Below, one piece after another: positions 1-6,528 of a DNA stretch of 34,625 nucleotides (the first letter of the stretch is position 1; each line of letters starts with the position of its first letter). The stretch comes from Flavobacteriia bacterium. GTDB lineage: Bacteria; Bacteroidota; Bacteroidia; Flavobacteriales_D; Crocinitomicaceae. A program made the position numbers and the translations under genes. The DNA lies in NCBI GenBank assembly GCA_947453545.1, contig CANGHE010000005.1, forward strand, positions 1-34,625. The letters run 5' to 3'. The notes beneath the pieces were generated by a model. That model searched no databases, was not told the DNA's origin, and was given only the letters and a program-made list of their open reading frames with translations.

Positions 1-99
1 AATATGATGCCTTCTTCTGATTATTGGTTTACCGTAGAATACAAAAATCAAAATCAAGAAGCAAAGGTCTTTAAAGCGCACTTTGCTCTCAAAAGATAG
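1..99 (+). CDS. C-terminal end (partial) of a T9SS type-B sorted / gliding-motility-associated C-terminal domain protein
   Basis: Frame 1 reads NMMPSSDYWFTVEYKNQNQEAKVFKAHFALKR* with stop at 97-99. The 'PSSDYWF.VEY...FKAHFALKR' ending is the hallmark of the type-B T9SS C-terminal sorting domain. Confidence 0.85.
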   Translation, partial: NMMPSSDYWFTVEYKNQNQEAKVFKAHFALKR

Positions 100-110
100 G
101 AATGAAATTT

Positions 111-149
111 AAAAGGCTATTTAGGTTGTTTACTTAAATAGCCTTTTTT
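111..149. terminator. Probable bidirectional intrinsic terminator
   Basis: AAAAGGCTATTTA-ggttgtttac-TTAAATAGCCTTTTTT hairpin with a T-tract, lying between converging genes (stops at 99 + and 173 -). Confidence 0.75.
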
Positions 150-172
150 AAAGGTATTTATTGTGTGTAAAG

Positions 173-2221
173 TTAATAATCTAAAAGATCTTTAATCTTC
201 ACCCTAACCTTATCTACATTCGGAATCATTGTAAATTCCAACGTGCTATTCAGTGGTATTGCAGGCATATTTTCTGAACCAATCACCATGACGGGTGCAT
301 CCAAATATTTAAAACAGTTCTCCTGAATCAATCCTGCCAAACTTCGGGCAAACGAATTATTGGTTGGTTCTTCGGTGACAACCAAACATTTTTTAGCTTT
401 CTGAACTGATTTAAAAATAGCTTCTTCATCTAGTGGATACAACGTTCGCAAATCGATAATTTCCACTTGATTTTTCATCGTTGCCGAAGCATTCAATGCC
501 CAATGCACGCCCATTCCGTAAGTTATAACGGTAATCGTTTCATCGGTTTCTTGTTCCCAAATTTCCTGAACGATATTCGCTTTTCCGAAAGGTAAGATAT
601 AATCTTCACTCGGTTCGTTCACTTTTGCAGCATCGGTACCTTTCACTTTGCTCCAATACAAACCTTTGTGTTCTAAAATCACCACCGGATTGGGGTCATA
701 ATAAGCTGCTTTTAGCAAACCTTTCAAGTCTGCACCATTGCTAGGATAAGCAATTTTGATTCCTCGAATATTAGTCAAAACACTTTCTACAGAAGAGGAA
801 TGATAAGGACCACCACTTCCATAAGCACCAATCGGCACACGTAAAATCATACTCACCGGCCATTTTCCATTGGATAAATAACAGGAACGGCTCACTTCGG
901 TAAACAATTGGTTCAATCCTGGCCAAATGTAATCGGCAAACTGCACCTCAACAATCGGTTTCAAGCCCACCGCCGACATTCCGACTGTAGAACCTACAAT
1001 AAAAGCTTCTTGAATTGGGGTATTGAAAACACGTTCGTCTCCAAATTTTTGAGCCAACGTTGCTGCTTCCCGAAAAACACCGCCCAATCGTCCGCCAACA
1101 TCTTGTCCGTACAACAAACATTCTGGGTGTTTTCTCATTAATTCTTCCACTGCAAACAGGGCACAATCCACCATCACCACTTTATCTTCACGCTCCGGAT
1201 TTCGTTCGCCCACTTCTTCTGTAATCGGCGTTGGAGCAAAATCATGTGTGAATAAATCTTCTGGTTTTGGATCTTCGGCTAATTGTGCTTTATCAAAATC
1301 GGCTTGCACTTTGGCAACAGCTGTATCTTCTATTTTTTGAATTTCTTCATTTGTAAAACCAGCTTCCAACAATTGTTGTATCAAAACAGGATAAGGATCA
1401 CGTGATTGCGCTTCTTCCAAATCGTCACGATACCATTCCATTCGAACACCTGAAGTATGGTGATTCAATAACGGAACTTTAGCATGAACCAAAAACGGAC
1501 GACGTTCTTCTCGAATGGTTTTTACCACTTTTTGAACCGCTAAATAACTTTCGGTAAAATTAGCTCCGTCAATAGAAATCGCTTCAATTCCATGAAACCC
1601 TTTTGCATATTCAAATGCATTTTGAGCACGAGTTTCAGCAGCATTTGCTGAAATGTCCCAACCGTTATCTTGCACTAAATACAAAATCGGAAGTTTTTTT
1701 AAAGCTGCCATTTGCAAAGCTTCAGCAATTTCTCCTTCGGTTACAGAAGCATCGCCAAGTGAACATACAACTAATGGATTCTCTTGATTAGTATCTTGAA
1801 TTCCGGTGTTTTCTTTATACCAAAATCCCATAGCTGCTCCAGTTGCTGGAATGGCTTGCATACCCGTTGCCGATGATTGATGTGGAATTTTAGGTTTATC
1901 AGCATCTTTCAAACTAGGATGACAATAATACGTTCGACCGCCTGAAAATGGGTCGTCTTTTTTTGCCATTAATTGCAACATCAAATCGTAAGGTTGCATT
2001 CCGATTCCCAATAGCATAGCGTCATCACGATAATACGGAAAAGCATAATCTTGTGGCAATAATTGCATCGCCATCGCAATCTGAATAGCTTCGTGCCCAC
2101 GAGAAGTGGCATGCACGTATTTAGAAACTATTTTGAAATTATCTTCATACAAAGTCGCCATGGCTTTGGCAGTTGCCATTGTTGAAAATGCTTTTTTAAG
2201 AATCGATTTGTCTAAATTCAT
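173..2221 (-). CDS. 2-oxoacid dehydrogenase E1 component, fused alpha and beta subunits (branched-chain type)
   Basis: 682 aa. N-terminal ThDP E1-alpha-like region (SATGMQAIPATGAAMGFW, GDASVTEGEIAEALQMAAL) fused to an E1-beta-like half (LLYGQDVGGRLGGVFREA, TPIQEAFIVGSTVGMSAVG). Confidence 0.85.
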   Translation of the reverse strand: MNLDKSILKKAFSTMATAKAMATLYEDNFKIVSKYVHATSRGHEAIQIAMAMQLLPQDYAFPYYRDDAMLLGIGMQPYDLMLQLMAKKDDPFSGGRTYYCHPSLKDADKPKIPHQSSATGMQAIPATGAAMGFWYKENTGIQDTNQENPLVVCSLGDASVTEGEIAEALQMAALKKLPILYLVQDNGWDISANAAETRAQNAFEYAKGFHGIEAISIDGANFTESYLAVQKVVKTIREERRPFLVHAKVPLLNHHTSGVRMEWYRDDLEEAQSRDPYPVLIQQLLEAGFTNEEIQKIEDTAVAKVQADFDKAQLAEDPKPEDLFTHDFAPTPITEEVGERNPEREDKVVMVDCALFAVEELMRKHPECLLYGQDVGGRLGGVFREAATLAQKFGDERVFNTPIQEAFIVGSTVGMSAVGLKPIVEVQFADYIWPGLNQLFTEVSRSCYLSNGKWPVSMILRVPIGAYGSGGPYHSSSVESVLTNIRGIKIAYPSNGADLKGLLKAAYYDPNPVVILEHKGLYWSKVKGTDAAKVNEPSEDYILPFGKANIVQEIWEQETDETITVITYGMGVHWALNASATMKNQVEIIDLRTLYPLDEEAIFKSVQKAKKCLVVTEEPTNNSFARSLAGLIQENCFKYLDAPVMVIGSENMPAIPLNSTLEFTMIPNVDKVRVKIKDLLDY

Positions 2222-2251
2222 TTATTTAATGCTTATCTGAAAAGTAAAAAA

Positions 2252-2291
2252 CTTTGCGCTCGTTGCGCCTTCTTTGCGAACCTTGCGGTTA
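2252..2291. repeat. Imperfect 20-bp tandem pair rich in TTTGCG/TTGCG words
   Basis: CTTTGCGCTCGTTGCGCCTT / CTTTGCGAACCTTGCGGTTA in the spacer between the E1 start and the ilvE stop. Confidence 0.6.
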
Positions 2292-2295
2292 AATA

Positions 2296-3351
2296 TTATT
2301 TTGCTTCTACAATCCAACCAAATTCATCTGCTATATCTTGAACTTTTATCGCATTCAAAGTATCATTTACCATTACCGAAACCGGATTCGCCTCAGGGAA
2401 TTTAATTGACAAATTATTGTTACCAATTTCTTCAATCATAGCAATCCCAACGGCTGTTCCAGTTCCGAAAGCTTCTTCTAAAGTTCCTTTTTGAGACGCT
2501 TCAATAATTTCAGTAATAGTGATTGGTCTTTCGGTTACTTCAAAACCTTTACTTCTTAACAAATCGATGACACTCATTCGAGTAATTCCTGATAAAATGG
2601 AACCCGTTAAACTTGGTGTAATGAATTTTCCATCTATTTTGAAAAAAATATTCATCGTTCCCACTTCTTGAATGTATTCAAAATCTTGAGCGTCTAACCA
2701 CAACACTTGGTCAAAACCTTTCGCTTTTGCATATTCTGTCGGACGAATGGCTGCTGCGTAATTTCCGGCTGCTTTAGCTTCTCCTGTTCCACCGTTTACA
2801 GCACGAACGTATTTTTTTTCTGCATACAATTTTATTTTTTTAGTATAAAGAGGTCCAGATGGTGATGCCATAATAATAAACTTAAAACTTGTAGCCGCTC
2901 TCATTCCAATAAAAGGTTCGTCGGCATACATAAAAGGTCTTAAATAAAGAGCACTTCCTGTTGCGGTTGGTATCCATTTTTTATCCAAAGCAACCAGTTT
3001 TTTTAATCCTTCAATAAATAATTCTTCTGGAAAAATGGGCATTCCCATTCTATCAGCACTAAAATTTAATCGTTTGGCATTTTCATCTGGCCTAAACAAC
3101 AAAGGTGTTTCATCTTTACCTAAAGTCGCTTTCATTCCTTCAAAAATAGCTTGTCCATAATGCAAAGCCATGGCAGCAGGATGCGTTGGAATTAAGGCTA
3201 AAGGTTCAATTCTAGGGTTGTGCCATTCACCGTTTTCATAATCACAAATAAACATGTGATCAGTAAATGAATACCCCATTATGATATTATTAATATCTAC
3301 GGATTTAATTTTTGATTCTTGAATAAGTGTTGTTTTTATTGAATAGCTCAT
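2296..3351 (-). CDS. ilvE: Branched-chain amino acid aminotransferase
   Basis: 351 aa, class IV aminotransferase motifs (FEGMKA, LYLRPFMYADEPFIG, EVGTMNIFF, LTGSILSGITRMSVIDL). Confidence 0.88.
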   Translation of the reverse strand: MSYSIKTTLIQESKIKSVDINNIIMGYSFTDHMFICDYENGEWHNPRIEPLALIPTHPAAMALHYGQAIFEGMKATLGKDETPLLFRPDENAKRLNFSADRMGMPIFPEELFIEGLKKLVALDKKWIPTATGSALYLRPFMYADEPFIGMRAATSFKFIIMASPSGPLYTKKIKLYAEKKYVRAVNGGTGEAKAAGNYAAAIRPTEYAKAKGFDQVLWLDAQDFEYIQEVGTMNIFFKIDGKFITPSLTGSILSGITRMSVIDLLRSKGFEVTERPITITEIIEASQKGTLEEAFGTGTAVGIAMIEEIGNNNLSIKFPEANPVSVMVNDTLNAIKVQDIADEFGWIVEAK

Positions 3352-3374
3352 GCTTTTGTATATTGTTATTAAAC

Positions 3375-4664
3375 TTATAAATTACTATTTGTATCAAATT
3401 GTTCTAAATAATCCCCTACTTTTCGTAAGAATGAACCTCCTAAAAATCCGTCCACCACTCTATGGTCGAAGGATAGAGAAAGATACATCATGCTTCTAAT
3501 AGCGATTTCGTCTCCTTTTGAAGTCGTAATAACTTCAGGACGTTTTTTTATAATTCCGAAAGCTAAAATGGCCACTTCAGGTTGGTTGATAATTGGTGTT
3601 CCCATCAAACTTCCAAAAGTTCCTACATTAGAAATGGTGAAGGTACTTCCTTGAATTTGTTCGGGTTTTAATTTGTTATTTCTAGAGGCTTCCGCCAAAG
3701 TATTTACATCTTTTGCTAAAGCAACTAAATCTTTCTCATTGGCATTTTTAACAACAGGAACGATTAAATTTCCTGATGGTAATGCAGTTGCCATTCCGAT
3801 ATTAATATCACTATGAACGATAATATTTTTTTCATCCACAGAAACATTAATCATTGGAAAATCAACAATCGCTTTGGCTACAGCCTGAACAAATACTGGT
3901 GTAAACGTGAGTTTCTCATTGTATTTTTGTTGAAACTTATCTTTATTTTCATTTCTCCAATTGACCAAATCAGTTACATCAACTTCAATGTAAGAAGTTA
4001 CATGTGGTGAAGTTTGCTTAGAATATACCATGTGATCGGCAATCATTTTGCGCATTCTGTCCATTTCGACTATTCTATCTTTTCCTTCTACAAAATTGAT
4101 TTTAGGTTTTGGATAAGAAGAAGTTGCAGGTTGTCGGTTATCGGTTATCGGTTTACTTTGAATAGGATATTTTCTATTTTTTAAATAATTAAAAACATCA
4201 CTTTTTTGCAAACGCCCGTCTGTTCCTGAACCAGAAATAGTTTGTAATTCTTGAATCGAAAGATTTTCCTTTTGAGCAATGCTTATTATTAATGGCGAAA
4301 TGAAAGCATTTGGATTGGTTGTCAGTTTTCGGTTGTCGGTTATCGGTTGTTGATTTTGTGATGTTGATTGAACTTCATTTTTCTCAACAGAAACATCTTG
4401 TTTCTTGTTTCTTGTTTCTTGTTTCCCATCAGCATCAATCAATGCCAAAACGGTTCCAACCTCAACAACGTCATCTTTCTGAAAACGAATTTCAGTTATG
4501 ACACCCGAAACTGGAGATGGTACGTCACTATCGACTTTATCGGTAGCGACTTCTAAAATAGTTTCTTCAGCTTCTACAAAATCACCTACGTTTTTCAACC
4601 AACTGATTATTGTTGCTTCAGATATACTTTCACCCATTTTGGGCATTTTGAATTCTGTTATCAT
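3375..4664 (-). CDS. Dihydrolipoamide acyltransferase E2 of a 2-oxoacid dehydrogenase complex
   Basis: N-terminal lipoyl domain (EVATDKVDSDVPSPVSGVI), peripheral subunit-binding domain (ISPLIISIAQKENLSIQELQTISGSGTDGRLQKSDV), C-terminal catalytic motif SFDHRVVDG. Confidence 0.9.
   Translation of the reverse strand: MITEFKMPKMGESISEATIISWLKNVGDFVEAEETILEVATDKVDSDVPSPVSGVITEIRFQKDDVVEVGTVLALIDADGKQETRNKKQDVSVEKNEVQSTSQNQQPITDNRKLTTNPNAFISPLIISIAQKENLSIQELQTISGSGTDGRLQKSDVFNYLKNRKYPIQSKPITDNRQPATSSYPKPKINFVEGKDRIVEMDRMRKMIADHMVYSKQTSPHVTSYIEVDVTDLVNWRNENKDKFQQKYNEKLTFTPVFVQAVAKAIVDFPMINVSVDEKNIIVHSDINIGMATALPSGNLIVPVVKNANEKDLVALAKDVNTLAEASRNNKLKPEQIQGSTFTISNVGTFGSLMGTPIINQPEVAILAFGIIKKRPEVITTSKGDEIAIRSMMYLSLSFDHRVVDGFLGGSFLRKVGDYLEQFDTNSNL
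4129..4156. repeat. Heptameric tandem array (GGTTRTC) x4 inside the E2 CDS
   Basis: GGTTGTC GGTTATC GGTTATC GGTTTAC; on the minus strand it encodes part of the linker KPITDNRQP. Confidence 0.8.
4317..4358. repeat. Heptameric tandem array (GGTTGTC-like) x5-6 inside the E2 CDS
   Basis: GGTTGTC AGTTTTC GGTTGTC GGTTATC GGTTGTT GATTTTG; encodes linker QPITDNRKLTTN. Confidence 0.8.
4398..4425. repeat. Perfect heptameric tandem array (TTGTTTC) x4 inside the E2 CDS
   Basis: TTGTTTC TTGTTTC TTGTTTC TTGTTTC; encodes KQETRNKKQ immediately after the lipoyl domain. Confidence 0.9.
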
Positions 4665-4735
4665 TTGTCTATAATGAGAAATTTATCTCAACTTTATAAA
4701 TAGTAAAAAAAATACTAAAATTATTGATGCATGAA

Positions 4736-4966
4736 TTAAAATCGAAAAAATATTCGTTTTGGCTTTATAATAATATTGCCAAATATTTTAAAAAAAAGCA
4801 CCAAAACTATTAATGGCAAAACAATTGGCGCAACAGTTTCAATCATCATCATTCCGTTTCCTGATGGAATTATTTTATATCTAATAATAATCAGAAAGAT
4901 TAAAATGATGTAAAATAACAACGTTAAAAATGCACTTTTATATTTTGGATTTTCTATTTTAATCAT
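4736..4966 (-). CDS. Small hydrophobic membrane protein, unknown function
   Basis: 76 aa ORF with two hydrophobic stretches (FLTLLFYIILIFLIII, IVLPLIVLVLFF); ATG start, lies between same-strand genes. Confidence 0.55.
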   Translation of the reverse strand: MIKIENPKYKSAFLTLLFYIILIFLIIIRYKIIPSGNGMMMIETVAPIVLPLIVLVLFFKIFGNIIIKPKRIFFRF

Positions 4967-4970
4967 TCAA

Positions 4971-5567
4971 TTATTTTTTCTTAAACTCTTCTAATGTCTT
5001 ATAAAACGCTTCTTGTGTTGGCCTGTCTTTTGGAATTTCTCGCAACGGTTCAACGGCTTTTAAGGTTTCGTAACACTCTTTTGGTAATTGTTGGTACAAG
5101 GCTGTTCCTTTAGTTTTCCAGCCTATCATTTCATCAGAAACGTCTTTTATAATTGTGGCTGGATTTCCAACGACCATTTTTCGATTCGGAATTTGCATTC
5201 CGGCTTTAACAAAACTTAAGGCTCCGATAATACATTCATCACCAATAGTAACATCATCCATAATCACCGCATTCATCCCTACCAAACAATTGGCTCCAAT
5301 ATTGGCTCCGTGAATAATCGCTCCATGACCGATGTGTGCTCCTGCTTTCAAAACCATGATCTTTCCTGGAAACATGTGAATCGTGCAATTTTCTTGAACG
5401 TTACAACCATCTTCAATGATGATTTCGCCCCAATCGCCACGAATGGCAGCACCAGGACCAACATATACATTTTTCCCAATAATCACGTTACCCGTAACCG
5501 CTGCTTGCGGATGGATGAAACTACTTTCGTGTATGACTGGGATGAAACCTTTGAATTCGTATATCAT
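4971..5567 (-). CDS. paaY: Gamma-carbonic anhydrase-like hexapeptide-repeat protein (PaaY family)
   Basis: 198 aa left-handed beta-helix hexapeptide repeats (AAVTGNVIIGKNVYVGPGAAIRGDWGEIIIEDGCNVQENCTIHMFPG, GHGAIIHGA). PaaY assignment rests on paa context. Confidence 0.8.
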   Translation of the reverse strand: MIYEFKGFIPVIHESSFIHPQAAVTGNVIIGKNVYVGPGAAIRGDWGEIIIEDGCNVQENCTIHMFPGKIMVLKAGAHIGHGAIIHGANIGANCLVGMNAVIMDDVTIGDECIIGALSFVKAGMQIPNRKMVVGNPATIIKDVSDEMIGWKTKGTALYQQLPKECYETLKAVEPLREIPKDRPTQEAFYKTLEEFKKK

Positions 5568-5580
5568 ATTTTTTTAGAAT

Positions 5581-5654
5581 ATAGATGAAAGAATATAGAA
5601 AATAGACTTAACCTCATTGTCTATATTCTATTCTCTTTTTTCTTTGCTCTCTTA
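5581..5654. repeat. Two heptameric arrays of opposite polarity in the paaY-enoyl-CoA hydratase spacer
   Basis: ATAGATG AAAGAAT ATAGAAA ATAGACT (5581-5608) facing TCTATAT TCTATTC TCTTTTT TCTTTGC TCTCTTA (5620-5654); arms partly reverse-complementary. Confidence 0.65.
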
Positions 5655-6404
5655 CTTAAATTTTTTCAACGTCTCTTTCGTAAAATCAGACAATACTAAT
5701 CGTCCGCTGATAGCGGCTCTTTCGGCTAATAGATTATCCCAATCCTCTGTTCCTCTCCAAAATACCTTTTTCATTTCGAGCATGGCTTCAGGGTTGTAGG
5801 TACATAAATGTTCGGCGAATTTTTGAACCGCTTCGTCCATTTCTTCAATTGATTCATACACATTGGCAAATAATCCTTTTTCTTTTGCCCAAGTTGCTTC
5901 GTAAAATGTGTTAGCGTCGATTGCGATTTGTGACATGGCAGAAACGCCCATTTTTCTTTCGATGGCTGGTGACACTACGAATGGTCCGATTCCAACGTTT
6001 AATTCTGATAGTTTAATTGCTGCGAATTTTGTCGCCATACAATAATCGGTTGACCCTGCAATTCCTACTCCGCCACCCACAGTTTTTCCTTGAATTCTTC
6101 CGATGATAAATTTCGGACATTTTCTCATGGCATTAATGACGTTAGCAAAACCAGAGAAAAATACTTTCCCAGTTTCGGCATCGTTGATAGCTATTAATTC
6201 TTTAAAACTAGCTCCTGCACAAAAAGTACGGTCGCCACCACTTTTTAGGATGATGACTTTAACTTGTGAATTATTTCCAACTTCAGTAATCGTATTGGCT
6301 AATTGCGCCAAAATATGACCTGGCAAAGAGTTTTGCTCAGGATGAAAAAACTCGATAGTGGCTATGTTGTTTTGTACTTGTTGTTTTACGTATGCTTCTG
6401 TCAT
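5652..6404 (-). CDS. Enoyl-CoA hydratase/isomerase family protein (PaaF-like by context)
   Basis: 250 aa crotonase fold (GGDRTFCAGASFKEL, GKTVGGGVGIAGSTDYCMAT) with paa neighbours. Confidence 0.8.
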   Translation of the reverse strand: MTEAYVKQQVQNNIATIEFFHPEQNSLPGHILAQLANTITEVGNNSQVKVIILKSGGDRTFCAGASFKELIAINDAETGKVFFSGFANVINAMRKCPKFIIGRIQGKTVGGGVGIAGSTDYCMATKFAAIKLSELNVGIGPFVVSPAIERKMGVSAMSQIAIDANTFYEATWAKEKGLFANVYESIEEMDEAVQKFAEHLCTYNPEAMLEMKKVFWRGTEDWDNLLAERAAISGRLVLSDFTKETLKKFK

Positions 6405-6420
6405 TATATACTTTGTCTTT

Positions 6421-6495
6421 TTATTGAAAATACCTGACAGCCACTGGCTGTCCTCCTTTTAATTTCAAATGTTTTACGTATGCTTCTGTTGACAT
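6421..6495 (-). other. 24-codon mini-ORF whose first codons duplicate the start of the downstream enoyl-CoA hydratase
   Basis: MSTEAYVKHLKLKGGQPVAVRYFQ*; the 20-bp sequence TGTTTTACGTATGCTTCTGT occurs at 6382-6401 and again at 6470-6489. Confidence 0.6.
6436..6452. repeat. Perfect 7-bp stem-loop GACAGCC-ACT-GGCTGTC
   Basis: Perfect inverted repeat with a 3-nt loop in the spacer between paaZ and the enoyl-CoA hydratase. Confidence 0.7.
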
Positions 6496-6500
6496 TGTCT

Positions 6501-6528
6501 TTTTTCTTTGTTCTTTATTCTTTTCTCT
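6501..6528. repeat. Heptameric T/C-rich array at the paaZ stop
   Basis: TTTTTCT TTGTTCT TTATTCT TTTCTCT, running into the paaZ stop codon (6527-6529). Confidence 0.55.

Noticed and set aside
908-1141. Small plus-strand ORFs opposite conserved genes (e.g. 908-1141, 3813-4010, 5310-5588, 7409-7606, 11750-12091, 25047-25379, 27213-27551, 29082-29381)
   Set aside because: They are antisense to well-supported genes and their translations show no recognisable domain; treated as shadow ORFs.
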